From Nymphaea colorata (taxonomy: Eukaryota > Streptophyta > Magnoliopsida > Nymphaeales > Nymphaeaceae): a DNA stretch of 64,000 bases. The notes under the pieces were generated by a model. That model did no database searches and was not told the DNA's origin. It saw nothing but the letters and a program-made list of their open reading frames with translations. Position 1 is the stretch's first letter. The number at the start of each line of letters is the position of its first letter. Of this stretch, positions 23,701-36,452 are shown piece by piece. The DNA lies in the NCBI RefSeq assembly GCF_008831285.2, contig NC_045148.1:13928802-13992801 (forward strand). Direction: 5' to 3'. The translations under genes and the position numbers were made by a program.

Positions 23701-25937
23701 AATGGAGTATTCACTATTCCTGTCTCATAGAGCGAGGGCAATCAACGAAATTGTTTTTCATGTTACTCAAGTGGACAAAGAAGGGCAACTTTAGCAATTG
23801 ATTGAGAGCGGAAAAAGTGGTTTGATGTGGTCAAAAAGGTATGTTGCCCAACCTGGCGTCAGATTCGAACAGCATGTAACGCGAACAAAACAACAATTAT
23901 TGAAACTTCATAAAGCAGTTCAAGTGGATATGGCTTCAACCAAGTTGGTTGGAGTAATTACCCAGCACGAGATCAGCATGCATGGCTAGGGAAACTGGAC
24001 TAGCAAGAAGCCAACAAAAAGATGAAACGAAGCAGCAAGCATACCAATTCGCTGAAGGTGAGGTTGCAGCCACGTGGATTGGTCTGAGCCTAGCGAACCC
24101 ACATGTTCAAGTTAAGATGAGGTCACACTGGCCTACCACCAAAATACTAATCTCGAGCTCGTTTTGATCTGGCTAGAAAAGTAGGGATGAATCAACCGGG
24201 TCTAGAAAGGCTCGATTTTACCGGGTCCAAGAGGTCTGGACAGGTCTAATTGCGATTACTGAAAACAATAATAAACTTGACTCTACAACGGCTGCATCAG
24301 GAATCCTGCGCATATTTTACGAATTCCTCCGGCAAGTTTCGCAAACATTTCTTTTATTTTCCAACCATAGACCCTTACTGTGTTGTCCAATTCCCGCCAC
24401 TGTGGAAGAATGTTAGGCCTTCCATCTTGGTTGTGGTTGTGTTGAAGAGGAGGTAATTCTATATTTGACAAATGTGCCCCTGCCAAGCATTTGGTGCACC
24501 TAACCTAGAGTGTTTAATGTTATGCTGGATTTGGTATATGACAAGAAAATATGCTCAAGAAGTTTTCAGAGGTAATAACAATAATAAGTGGTTGTCATTA
24601 TTATTATGACTATTATTGTTGTTGTTGTGCAATAGCTATAGGACCTGACCTCGATGTAGCCCAAGTTCTCTGGGTCCAGTTCTTCCATGATGAGGGTGGC
24701 GTATTCATCTGCTTGTCCCTTGAGCCCCGAGAGTTTGTTCGCCGACGCGCTCAACATGATCAACTGCATTCGTGAGCCAACAGAAAAGTTTATTCACATA
24801 TGCTTAGTAACAATATATACAGCAGACAATTTCATGCTAAACAATGATGAATTAATTACGAGGAAAGTGTATATGTAGTAGGTGGGCGTTCGGCAAGCAG
24901 GGAAACCAAGACTGGTAACGAAATGTCTTCCTTCCTTTGAGAAGACATTGCAATGAAAACCTCTCTCGGCTTGCGAGAAGATGACCGAACATGTGATGCG
25001 TCATCGTCGAAGTAAATAGATCCACTTGGTTCACAGGGTCGAAGAAAAATATAAGGCGATTAGCCAGCAGAGGACAACTGGAAAACACATGATGGACACA
25101 GAGTTCGGAGCAAAATTCTGGTCAGGATTACAAGTTATGGACGCATAGTTGACTCAAGGTCACCAATGGTTTATGTTCTGTAATTTTGGTATTATTTTCT
25201 TGAGCACCATGAAGGGCCGATGTTACAGCTGTACGACTTAGCAGTGCTCCTGAACGAGTTAATATCTGGCTTTCTCTTTCCAACTATTTCGAAAAATCTT
25301 CAGTAACGTGGACTTCTTCCTAAAGTTTCTCCAAATATCGTGCTTCACCTCTTTCTTCCATTTTGACGAGTAGTCTTCGTAAATTTCAAATCTATACAGC
25401 TCCGCATTGAATGGTGTATATTTTAGAAATGAGTGAAACAAAGATGTAGTACCTTTGTAATGAACAACTAAGTTCAAATTCATGGTCGGTACACCAAGTT
25501 TGTTACACCGGAAGATGGAGGAGTATTAAAGCAAGAGTATTTCGCATAGAAATCGTAGTTGAACCTTCTCTCTTTCATGATAAATACGTGTGAAGAAGAA
25601 ATTTTTTTTTTTTCTTAGTACAGAAATCGTTTAGAAGCCAAACTAAAAGTTCGATAATCGCTTTACTTGTCGATTCATCTCTAGGAGACGCCAAATATGG
25701 GAACCTGCCGTCCGGTGCTTCATCTGCTTCAAGCATTCAGCCTGTTTGTGTTTTAAATTAGCCCGTTAACTTAAAAGGCCCACTAGCTTGGCATGTTCGT
25801 CCCACGACAACCGTGCCAGAACATGAAAGGTACGATCCCCTCCACTAGCAGCACCAAAGTTGCGTTTCAAACCAATATTGATGTTCAAGCACCGGCCCCT
25901 TCCCCAAAAGACACACACACATATTTTATAAATTCTC

Positions 25938-25977
<40 letters not shown>

Positions 25978-27672
25978 TAGATATATGTAGAATATGAGAA
26001 TTTATAGAATCTAGAAATTCACGCATGTAAATCTTTTTAAATTTCTCCTTCTCTGAAAATACTGAGATTTGTAGAACTGTTTACTTATGGCTGACCAGCT
26101 TGGATCTAATTCATCTAATCCTTCTAATTATCTAATAAAAGAAAAAGATATGTACCTCCTGAACTTCGTCTCTCGTTATTCGTCCATCAGAATTGGAATC
26201 CACCCTAAACAAGAAAGTTTTAAATGTTATAACGTTAAATATTTTGTAAAAAGGTAGATCGCGGCAAACGAAGTAGCAGCGAGTACTCGCCACGCATCAA
26301 AAGAAGAAGGCAAGGGCGGGGATGAGGGGAATTTACATGTCAAAGAAGATCTGTAACCGAGCGTCGAAGCTCTCATCCGTAATCTGCAACCAGAAATCAT
26401 AAAGCTCGTCCTTGTTGATCTTCTGGATCTTTTGGCGCCTTCTCCTGGCCAATGCGTCGAAGATGCAGAGTGCGAACTCCTTCGAATCCTCCATCCCTGC
26501 TATGAAACCGTCGATCTTGAGTTTGTTTTTGAAAACAAGCATTTGAATCTCACGATTGGAGTCCTAATTTCCGCGCTATGATTGAATTCGTTTCCCTGCA
26601 AAATCATAAATACTATGCCTCCAAATGGAGAAAAGTTGAATGCTCTGAACTTTGAAAGGACCGGGTAATCCATAGAGCTTGATATCCAGGTTTAGGACTT
26701 CCAACATTTTCAGAAGAACTCGTGTAAAAATTTTGAAGTGAAAAATGAACTGCCTTTCGACAACAGAAAAGGCCTTTTGCTTGGACCTGCTTAATTTCTG
26801 GAATTTGATTTCCAGCTAATTAACGGACAGGTTGGAATTAGTTACTGCCGATTGTCGGAAGTCTTTCGCTGAATTGCGTCGCACAATGAAGCAATTACAG
26901 TCCAGTAATTACTAATTCCGGACAAATTCCCAGTCGGCGCGGTCCAAGTGAACACCGGAACTCTCTCTCTCTCTCTCTCACACACACACAAATTAAGCCG
27001 GTGGAAGAAGAGAGAAAACTAACCGATGCATTCGGCGAAATCCTCCCGAGAGAGCAAACCGTCCTCGGCTAAAGTCTGGAACCTCGACTCGACACATCTC
27101 CACGAATTATCTACTTCTCCGGCCACCGACGACGTCGTGTTGCTGATGAAACGGAGCCCGTTGAGCGCGTGCCTCGCGCTAGGTCGGTTCCGCTCTAGCT
27201 CAGCACGGAGCCGCCGCTCATACCGAGCAGCGAGCATTGACTCCTCGCCACCGCCACGCGATGCAGCCGAAAATCTCGACGACGGCGACCGTGCCGACTT
27301 TGCATACCGCCGGATCTCCGCCATCAGGTCGGCAGAGAGCCGCCAGAAGCGGGAGGTGCCCCTGCTTACAAGTGAGTTCGAGGACCCTGTCCGTTCGAGC
27401 CGTCCGCCTGCACCGCCGCCGTCTTCCGACACTGAACCGACGCTGCGGACGAAAATTCCGCGGCCATCGGCGTCGGCCTCAGCGTCCGCATCGATCTCGA
27501 GCGTCACTTCCACGAGGTCCTCGCGGCGGGAGCGTATGCCGGCAGTGTTCAGATCGTTCAGGAACACCGTTAGCATCCCCGCATTGGCACCGGAGGTCCC
27601 CGTCCGGATCTCGGCGTGGCTCCGGAAGAAGCTCGGCGTCCTTGAGTTGCTTCCGGACGCCGGGGACTGCAT
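14705..27672 (-). CDS. RBOHE: RBOHE-type NADPH oxidase (14 exons, complete)
   Basis: Plasma-membrane respiratory burst oxidase: moves electrons from NADPH through FAD and two haems to oxygen, making superoxide outside the cell. Exons (5' to 3'): 27672-27024, 26496-26337, 26204-26156, 24763-24650, 22904-22485, 20285-19902, 19464-19369, 19022-18907, 18167-17997, 17616-17457, 17192-17013, 16647-16519, 15565-15487, 14814-14705. All junctions are AG/GT and the sum is 2817 bases: 938 residues plus stop. Canonical EF-hand loop [12 protein letters not shown] at 272-283; degenerate second EF-hand near 316-327; membrane helices about 383-585 with histidines at 477, 481, 565/566 and 578 as haem candidates; FAD motif HPFSIT 664-669; NADPH motifs LIDGPYGAP near 725 and GLGIGATPF 747-755. 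The linker GRAKF before the NADPH region and ALARRRRQK match the Arabidopsis RBOHE clade (952 aa). Odd: G876 replaces R in SGTRVRTHF, D885 replaces N, and the C-terminus is FKFHKELF, not FEFHKEHF. Confidence 0.95.
16123..16230. repeat. 36-bp tandem repeat, three copies, in RBOHE intron 12
   Basis: Three adjacent copies at 16123-16158, 16159-16194 and 16195-16230 of a unit that begins AATAGGTTGCATAAAAGAGT and ends GAAGAATGTG. The copies are identical. The unit is a multiple of three and reads openly on the minus strand, but it lies inside an intron of the oxidase gene. Confidence 0.95.
19590..19700 (+). mobile_element. Possible tRNA-derived SINE fragment in RBOHE intron 6
   Basis: Contains GGTTTGAATTCCCC, close to a tRNA T-arm/B-box (GGTTCGANTCC), preceded by a short A-box-like stretch. 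The complement of a MITE-like end (GGCTCCGCC) follows near 19766. No clear 3' tail or target duplication was found. Confidence 0.25.
25942..25974. repeat. AT microsatellite in RBOHE intron 3
   Basis: About 17 uninterrupted AT dinucleotides within intron 3 of the oxidase gene, preceded by a short CA run. Confidence 0.95.
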
Positions 27673-28560
27673 TTTTCGGCCAATGCTCCTCTTTCCTTAA
27701 GTTCCTGCGGACCCTATCTCGTCTTCGTCGTCGTCGGAGACTCGGAGTTGCTCATCCCCTGAAGGCAACTCTTTTATCGTCGCCTGCCACGGATTCGGCG
27801 CTTCTCCCTCCTTTTTCTCTCCCTCTTGAGTGAAGTCGCATCAGTAGTTGTTGAGATTTGTTGATGCAACTAGAAGGAGGAAGAAGATGAAGCAAAAAAA
27901 GTGCCGAGTAAAGAAAAATGTATGGAATTTCAAATAGTAAGGTAGTGTCTTAGTGATGCGTTATTTCGGCTCCCCGGAATCCGAACCGCGTCTTTTATTT
28001 ATGCCGCTAAACCCAGCGTCAAGTGACCGGACGTTATTTTCCTGATAAATTCCAGTTATACCGCAAATATCAGCCGCACAAATATTTTTACGTAGAGCGG
28101 TCACTCCTTGTTCATTACAGCGGTGCTGCTCTTTCCTGGAAAAATAAAGTTTCATTTTTGCCCTCAAGGTCACAGGATGCCGTGGGCAACAGGGTTGGCA
28201 ATTATTCTATTCGAACGCAGGACCAGTCGCTCACGAGCCAGAGGCCCAACCATTTTTTCTCTCTTACAAAGCGTAGGCAAAATCGAACGTTTAAGCATGG
28301 CTTGAACGTCTTCTCATTTTCAAGATATATGGCACCTAAGACCATAGAGTGCCCAATAAAAAAAATAATAAAGTCCTATGCGCTTAAGAAAATTATCTGC
28401 CGTTAAGATAAATCGAGTGATTCACGCAAATTATATGAAGAGAGAAGCTAATCAGAAACGAACATGCCAAGCTTGCTAGACAAAATTGAATAATTCAAAA
28501 TACAACATGGTCATAAGATTATCTCTCCCTTGCTTGAAGAACATAACCAATTTGCCCCCG
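27673..28560. other. RBOHE upstream region
   Basis: About 160 bases of CG/CT-rich sequence lie directly upstream of the oxidase ATG (minus strand), then AT-rich DNA. I could not assign a TATA box or transcription start. No other coding signal is seen here. Confidence 0.4.
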
Positions 28561-28775
28561 GACAGGTAAACCTTAGGTAAGTCTCGGTTATTATGCTATG
28601 CAAAGAAATTACCATGAAAAAAGTTTGGGTGCGAGGTTACAACTTGCTTTAAGCCAATGGGCAAGTCCCTTACTATGCATTCGCATTGAGATTTGAACCA
28701 ACGACTGACCGCCTATCAGCTGCTACCCGTACCAGTTTTACCACACCTCTGGGGGCAATAGGCAGTCACCATCTC
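28560..28775 (-). mobile_element. Possible tRNA-derived SINE
   Basis: On the minus strand the text GTTGGTTCAAATCTCAATGC resembles a B-box promoter (GGTTCRANTCY). It is preceded by a stretch with GTGTGGTAAAACTGGTACGG, a layout common in plant SINEs. Ends and target duplication are not resolved. Confidence 0.3.
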
Positions 28776-29847
28776 AACCCCGACTCTACCGTTTATCGAA
28801 AAACTAAACTTGGATTGTCGAAATAGAAATGATCTGATCTATGATTTTGAGATAGAAAAAACTAAAATCAACTGTTTATGATTTTGGAAAATTAAGATGA
28901 TTAGAAATAGTTGACAAGATTGTTAATCGATAATGAAAGCCAAAAATTACATGGGGATCACATCCAAGTCCAGGAGAAAAGGCTAATTAATAATAGATGA
29001 CGAGCTAGATCCTGATTTGATTTGAAATATAGAATGTATCAATATCGGCAGTCGGTGAAATTTGATATGGTCCAACAACCCGATACAATCCATAAAGAGA
29101 AATGGTGGTTCAAGAAAGATCTTGTAGCGACTGGCTTAGACATTTAAGAGATAACCCTATATATATGAGGATCCGAAAATCTGAAATCTGACCATATATA
29201 GATCCGGATCATCTTTGGGGATAAGATCCAGATTTGAGACATTACCGGATCCTGAACCCACTAGTATATATCCGGATCTTTCTCTCCTGCAGAGAATTTT
29301 CAATCAGATGAAATAATTTTTAATTACGTAAAATAAAATAAGGTGTGGTTTAATATATTTTATGAGATAAAAAATTGAAATATAGGTAACGTCAAACATG
29401 CTGGGGGGGGTTGGTCGAGATGCACGCCGGCCAGTTGCGAACGGAAGAACCGGTTTTAATCGTGATAAGAGCTGTCGTAATTGTCCCCTCGGGTAGGTCA
29501 AGTCTCGTTGACCAAGGGGCAGGTGGACCTGGATCTACTCTACTCTTCGGTTTGGACCAAGTTCACGAGATTCGAAGAGGTGTTTTTAGCTGTTGATCTT
29601 ACATGAACCGATCGGAGGCTCTGCATTTATGAAAAAATAAGGCATGATTTTGGCACATATGGAGATGTTTTAATAGAAATATACTATTATTATCTAGGAT
29701 TCAAATCGATCCACCATTGTCGTCCAAGCACATATGATTCAATTCCTTATTATGAGTCATTTCACATTGATGGCTTCTTCGTTCGTCCAATACATCATTA
29801 ATAACCACCCTATTGTCAAGGCGACCATCTTTGTTGCTGGCCGACTA

Positions 29848-29947
29848 GATGAACGCTTTCGCTAACTTAAGAGAGAGTCGGGCTGATCGAAGGCATTGGG
29901 AAAACCTTCGACGCCGTGCGGGCTGAACAAAGCTTGAAAAAGTCGGC
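29848..29947 (-). repeat. Dispersed repeat, inverted copy of 11239-11334
   Basis: The complement of this stretch aligns with 11239-11334, starting GCCGACTTTTTCAAGC and ending CTTAAGTTAGCGAAAGCGTT. The middle has diverged (CGAAGGTTTTCCCAA against CGAAGGTTTCCCCAA). It is probably a fragment of one transposon family. Confidence 0.7.
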
Positions 29948-30756
29948 CGGTGGCTTGTCATTATTTTTGTAGAATATTGTTGGTAGGTTTGTATTACCTC
30001 ATCATTTACTTGAATTCAGAAAATAGGAAGGAAAAAAAATAAAAATAAAGCAGCATTTTGCCACCAACCCTTCTTTTCCATTATAAAAGTGCGCCTCGTG
30101 CTTCTATTTCTTTAAAGGAAATTTTCATTCGAGGGACAAAGTTTTCGAACAATGCTAAATATGGGACTCGTATTTCTGGTATTTCTGACATGGGCTTCAG
30201 TTTTACTGACAACTCCGTCAAATTGGTATCTACTATTTTCGTTGCCCTTTTTGGCATTAATTCAGGAAATCCATGGTTCAAATAAGAAAATTCAAGGATA
30301 TAGTATCCTTATATTTGTTAGGTTTGTTGCAAAGCTTGGCTCTTGTACCTTTCGTTTCGAAAAAAAAAAAAAAAATCCTTTCAAATGTCTCTCTGACTTT
30401 GATTTGCCGATTCCAGTTAATCCCATAATAGTGGTTGGGCTATTTATTTGGGTGTCATATAAAATAATAAATGAACCTCATATTCTGTATTCTATGGTGA
30501 CATATATATATACATTTATATATATATATATATAATTTTGACAATTAGGGGGGAAAAGGTTCTACCTATCATTGATAATAATTGGCATTGCTTGAGGACG
30601 CTTGTTAAGGTAGACAAAATCATTTATGACGACTTTATAATAAATTGTTTCAGTCATAATCATTATAATATCATGGCATGTTCATAGAGTTAGGTATGTG
30701 AATTCCATCACCATTTGCCTAATTCCTTTTAAAATAATTAAGATCTGGTATTTCAT

Positions 30757-30796
30757 TCTCTCCCTCTCGATTGATCGATCGATCGAGAGAGAGAGT
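30757..30796. repeat. Short palindrome, CT/GATC/GA
   Basis: CTCTC-rich text runs into GATCGATCGATC and then GAGAG-rich text, so the whole can fold on itself with arms of roughly 15-18 bases. It probably arose by simple-repeat slippage. Confidence 0.7.
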
Positions 30797-31909
30797 TGTT
30801 AGTTGTTTCCTTTGATATGGTAAGATCTACAATAACAAGATATGCCTGCAAGTTCACGGCTGAAACTGAGGATCTTAAAACTATTGAAACTCAAAGGTCA
30901 TTGACTCTTCTTTACTTAATTTGGTGAACGGAACGGCACTTTGTTACTACTAATTCTTCATCACCAATCGAGTCTTGCAGGAGTCTCAGGCCGTGATTAT
31001 TGCTGTCTAACAAATAAAAATTTGTATCTTTCAAATTCACATGGTAAAAATCAGGCAGGACTGCACTCATAGTCAAGACTTTCATTTGGATGATGCCAAA
31101 AACAATGCACGTCAAACCCATTTATTGCTGGATCGTATCGACTATTTAATTGTACAAACTATGTCAACCAACTATTAACCATTAAATGCAAAAACATGCA
31201 CAATTGAGATGTCTTCAACAAAAAAAAAAAAAAAAAGGAATCATTCTTTCTTTTGTAACTTGTAAGGTATTTTCTTCTTTGCGAAAATGAATTTTTCCTT
31301 ATGCTAGAAACGCTCTAAAAGATTGGCGTTCTAAGGATTGCTTGTTTCTGTACATGTGTCTGAGCTAGTATAACACAATAAGCTTTTGAATCCGTTACAA
31401 AAGCTTGTTTGCACTTGGGTTTGATTTGATCTTTTTTTTGGGGAGGGAGCATCCCTTCCAAGGGACAAGTTGGTGGTGGAATTCTTGGGCCAACAACCCT
31501 CAACTGCCCTTCATGCTGTACGCGACGAACTATTTCAAAGCTGGCCGGAATATTATGTGGTGAAGTGTCCTTAGAAAATGTAACATCATAGATCTACAGG
31601 CAGTGGGACCTCAGCTTTAGAACGGGCCCAAATCTGCACAGTAGCATGCAAACCATCCGGTTGTTGAGCAAACAGATCCGTCTGCACCACAAAAAATCTA
31701 GAAGGTTAAGGTCTCATTCCTCACGGAATGTGTGTGTGTTCTGTGGAAGGCAAGTCTGCGCAGGAATTGGTAGTACATGTCGAGTAGAGTTCACAGGAGT
31801 CCCTTGTTGCCCCTCCCGAGACCATGTTGTTCTTCCCGTTTTTGGGAGGCCGAGAATAATACATTCCGTTCTACCATGCGCAATATGGAAAATCAAAGTT
31901 CTCTGAGTA

Positions 31910-32120
31910 GGTGTTTGATAAGAAAAACAATACTATTTCAAAAACTCCATGTTTTTGCTTGAAGAAATATAAGGTTATTATGTTTAACATTTACTTGCAG
32001 GGTTTATAAACAACATCTATAAGACCATCATGTTTCTTTCAAGGGAGAATGTAGTATTCTTAAAGCACATGTTACATGATCATATATTCTAAGAGCTCAA
32101 TGTTCTTCTTACCAAACACC
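31910..32120. mobile_element. MITE-like inverted-repeat element, ~211 bp
   Basis: The left end GGTGTTTGATAAGAA and the right end TTCTTACCAAACACC are inverted repeats with one mismatch over 15 bases. The interior is AT-rich and non-coding. The GGTGTTTGG type of terminus is common among plant hAT and Harbinger MITEs; the target duplication is not clear, so the superfamily is open. Confidence 0.6.
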
Positions 32121-33993
32121 CTCCAAGTTATACATGTGGACCAACAATTATATATAAGAGGTATAATTCTCCTTTAAGGAAGAAATCTCACCTCTATATT
32201 TATGGTTGGTGAGACATCTTGTGGGCAAAGGGCGGGCACTTAATTGGCCACAAACATGCAGCTTAAGAGTTGGCAAGCTATGACGTGTCCCAAAAAAGGC
32301 TCCAATGTTTACTCTTTGTCACATATAAACAAAATCATAAACAACAAAGAAAAATGAAGGTGGTTGCTGTTAGGGTTTGGTGACTTGATAAAGAAACAGT
32401 CAACAACGCGTAAAGGAAGTTAATTAACATGAAGAAGCCAGAAAGTTTGCGGAGCCTTGCTCCATGGGTAGTACATGAGCATCTTACTTCCTCAAGAGTC
32501 AGCTAGAGAAGTACTTCGGCCAAATCAGATTGATATATGCTGTACATCGGCGTACTGGCCAAACTCCAGCAAGGAAAGGCAAAACTAAATAAAGAGGAAA
32601 ACGAAGCATCGATGTCTATGTCTAAATTTAGTCAAACGCATCGAAGACCATAGATTTAGGGTGACATCCTAACTACCTCAATGTTGAGTGCTTCCAGAAG
32701 TCTACTTTTATTCAATCTTATATGATACCTTCACAGTGACAACAGAAGGAGCTTCTCTGGGGTTCTTCAGGGGATAGGGTGGCCGGAACTCAGAAACCAT
32801 CTTGGCCAGGTTTAAGACCCCACACATTCTTTCTTTATTAGGTGTTAGGTTTCAGGGATATGTGAGCAGGAAATGAGGTAAGGTACGACCAACCTTCTAG
32901 ATGCTTATTGGCAAGTATGTTCTGTTAGCATTTGTTGGGACAAATCATGAAAGGTAGATCAATATCAAGCGTCACTGTTTGACTGAGATCGTCGAAGAAC
33001 TTGATCCCTAGTTTCTAGGGGAAATGTCTGGTCCATTCTTGTCCCAGCCAGGCAGGCAAATACTGCTGCCTAGATTTTGGGTTTGTCTGCACGACGAACT
33101 AGATATAAGGCCAAGTTTTCTTTGGGGCAGCAGAATCGAGATCACTTATCGTTTGGATATTTATGAACAGACGTACAAGAAGCAGCAGAGTTAGAAATTT
33201 TCTAGCTGAGAGAAAATTTTGGAGCTTCAAGGGGCACCAGTATGACATAATAAAATGGCTATGACTATGAGGCTTCAAATATATAAATAAGCAATTTCTA
33301 CGGGTCAGTGTGGGCAATTGCACACACACAAGCCCAAACCTGCCTCTGTTACTGCCTACAACTAAATATGAAATCAAGCACATCCGAACAAAAACAAATT
33401 TGCCTCTGCTACTTCATAATTCAAGTTTTAAATATCTAGATTTAACAAAACAAATGTGAAGTTCATGTCCAAAAACGGAGGCCCTAATTGGTTTGCTGTA
33501 GTTGCTTATATATGGGAAAAGGTTTACAAAGATAGAAGATGAATAAACTGAAATGAGAAAGACTAGAGTACCAGATTTCTGCAATCTGAGTCTTCTCAAA
33601 ATAGTCATTGTACTGCACTTGGTTTTCGTTTCTTGGTATTACTAACTGGTAGCAGTACCTTTTGCTACACGAACGTACGCAGGACAAATGCAGATAAGCG
33701 AAGCTTACTATTCTCTTGCAAGCAAGTTGCTCTCTCTCTCTCTCTCTCTCAACATGGTCACATCAAAGGAGACTCAGTAGCAGTTGGAACACGCAGGGGG
33801 GAAGGCTTGTTTGGCAGTTAAAGTTGAAAAGCTCATGCCAATCAAATTTACCACTAATTATCACCCTAACTGCATGCACAAGCAACAATGACACAGCACT
33901 GACTACAACGCAACGCCCCTTACCACAACTGTCTCATCTGACTCCTTCACAGACGAATCATAGGGTTGTGCACCAAACAAACACGTCAAGCAT

Positions 33994-34041
<48 letters not shown>

Positions 34042-35368
34042 CACACACACACACACACAAATGACCAACTCCAACCATTACAAAAACAATATTTCGATCA
34101 ATTGGTGCGAGAATTGTGGCAAAGAAGAAGGCGACGTCTGCGGTGCCAATAAGAAAAGGTGGACTTCTTAAATGGGTGGCAAGCTAGAGCGCATATCGTT
34201 CAACAAGCTTTATGATGATGGGTACGAACGGGGAGGTGGAAACGGCAAGGCCACCAACCTTCTTCCTCTTCAATTCAACCGACACTCGTGCACGTCAATC
34301 GGCCGGCAGGGGTTGATATGAATCTCTCTTGCATTGATGATGAGGGTCGAAGTAACCCGGCCGGAATAAGCTCAGTCCAGGGCTTTTTGTGCCTACAGCC
34401 AAATTTGGATGTTTGCACGCCCTTTGGAGATGAACGTCGGGGCCTTCATTGAGATGAAGTTTCGTTAGATGTAAGCTCAGCTACAATGGTGGAGCGACAG
34501 TGCCTGCAGACATCAGCCCACAGAATTTGCTTTATTTACTAACAGAACTTCATTCATTTTTATTTTTTATATTTGCCTGCCCACATTAGCCCATAGATTT
34601 TGGTTAATTTGTTCGACAATAAATCCCAAATTAAACGGAATCATGTCTCCACGCAAGCGTAAGATCACATACCCACCACAATTTTGTCGCAAAGTTCTTT
34701 TCGGTTTTCACCTTTCATCCGTTTTTCAAATTTAAAATAGAAGCTCAATGTTTACGTTTTCACAGATATACACTTTGATTCTTTTTTGTGAACCTGCTCA
34801 CATTTTCCGCTCAGTAATTCACAAAAAGCCGCATTTGTATAGTCAATTCAGAGCTGTCACTAACCGAATATTTTGGGGCGTAAATCGGTCTGCGTGTGAA
34901 AGCCACATAGAAGGGCAATACCAGAACCATTTGCGGGTGAAAACATGACCTCACTACCAGAAGGCCGGAAGAAGGCTGATAGCAAACGCAAATCCATATG
35001 CAGCACGGAAGATATTCAGATAATATATACCATGTGAACATATTTAAAAAGAAGGAAAGGCCTATAAATGATTCCATGCTCAAAAATTTCAACTGATACA
35101 AGCGAAGGTGAGCAATTTAACAGGAGCAATAGAACAGGAGGCTAGAGCTTTATGGACCGGAGTTTATCACATACTTTACACTCGAATAAATCATCAACAA
35201 CGGTTGAACATCAGTATTCTATGTAGTTAGATGCATCTCCATCAACACCACAGCTCCTGGTAGCCCGCAGTGGTAAATGAACCCGGTCTAAATCAGGCCG
35301 TGTTGTTATATTATTGAGTCTTCACATAATCTACTGCATCTTACTGAGAGTCTCCAAGGTGCCAACCT
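32121..35368. other. Spacer, no gene seen
   Basis: AT-rich sequence with scattered short frames. The larger ones (33099-33383 and 33414-33687 minus; 34748-34948 plus) have no domain signature. A compound microsatellite lies at 33993-34059. Confidence 0.5.
33993..34059. repeat. Compound microsatellite (AT)(AG)(AC)
   Basis: Consecutive runs of AT, then AG with one interruption, then AC. Confidence 0.95.
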
Positions 35369-35528
35369 TTAATGTGGTTTAGCCACATATCCATCGATAG
35401 CAAAGTTTCTGGTTACCGCTGGTAATGCTAGTCGAATTGCATCTAGTTCAGGTTTTGCTATGATTTGACAACCAAGCCTAGATCTGTCCAGACCACATTG
35501 CACTTTCAGAAAATGATTGGTCATACAA

Positions 35529-35562
<34 letters not shown>

Positions 35563-36243
35563 TAAACGGAGCTAACGTCTCAGTAAGCCCAAATGCCAGG
35601 TCCAACATGTCATTTCCTCATCAACAGGTTCATCTAATTTGTTGTAGAACTCCATATCTTGAAATAAAATAACAGATTCACCATCTCTGACGAAAGAAAA
35701 ATTTGGTCAACAAATGAGACAAGATTGATGGGGCACCATTACGATGACATGGCACGTAGAACAGGCAAGTGAGCCTTCACATGGTCCTGCACATCCAAGC
35801 CATCGCCCAAAGGTGTTCAGAACTACCTGACTATAATCTCATAGCTACAATACAAAATTGAATTCATAAAACCTGAATAGACTACAGGATAGTGACCATG
35901 ATATGAGAGATGGAAGCGAAGCAGCATCAAGACAAGGCATCTGAGCCGTAAAAAGGGACAAAGGAAACGGATTGACTTCTAGTTCTATGCTATGTCACAT
36001 GGACTCTTCAAAAAAAGGGTCGCACCCATGTCAACACGACGTTGGTGCTGATATAGATGTGGTTCCGACACATACCCCAACCAGATCCTTTCTTATGCAT
36101 TTTCAAAATATTTTCTATTCTCCTTTTTTCTTCTCTCTGTCCCTTTCTTTCTTTATGTACAGTAATAAAAGTAAAAAAAAAAAGAACAGAGTAAGTCAAA
36201 AAACAAGCTAAATTATATACATTATGAATACATACATACATAC

Positions 36244-36275
<32 letters not shown>

Positions 36276-36452
36276 CCTTATACCCAAATTTTTTGGGATA
36301 CACAGCACCGGCACCTACATCCGCACCAGCATCGGCACCTCACACTCATATGACATAGGTTCTATGTCATTAGCATGAGCAGGTTCCAAAATGGACATTC
36401 CAACAGGAATCTTCAGTTCTTTCTCTTCTCCATCTTTGTTTACAGATGTCAC
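35369..36452 (-). pseudogene. Mitochondrial adrenodoxin-like ferredoxin pseudogene
   Basis: Exon pieces of a [2Fe-2S] ferredoxin like Arabidopsis MFDX1/MFDX2, matrix electron carriers. In order: ~36451-36358 (VTSVNKDGEEKELKIPVGMS, then ILEPAHANDIE); 35786-35737 (GPCEGSLACSTCHVIVM, with the C-x5-C-x2-C cluster ligands); 35657-35577 (MEFYNKLDEPVDEE ... MLDLAFGLTE); 35483-35369 (SRLGCQIIAKPELDAIRLAL ... NFAIDGYVAKPH and stop, with the fourth cysteine). Introns and AG/GT borders remain, so this is a genomic duplicate, not a retrocopy. Lesions: exon 35657-35577 is 81 bases where 82 are needed, one A being lost in the E-E-N-D codons; exon 35786-35737 ends ATG directly before GT, one base short of the expected phase. 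Conserved E-A-A-H-E-N has become E-P-A-H-A-N. The transit-peptide exon was not found. An assembly error could explain one lesion but hardly both. Confidence 0.8.

Larger units (their letters stand above)
28776..31909. other. Spacer with repeat relics, no gene seen
   Basis: AT-rich DNA. At 29000-29290 there are repeated GGATCCG/GATCCGGATC phrases of the kind seen in old plant repeats. A GC-richer patch lies at 29400-29590 and an inverted dispersed repeat copy at 29848-29947. Open frames at 30058-30535 overlap on both strands with no recognisable domain. Confidence 0.5.

Noticed and set aside
27026-27833. Long plus-strand frames of 198-224 residues
   Set aside because: They are antisense shadows of the GC-rich first exon of the RBOHE gene.
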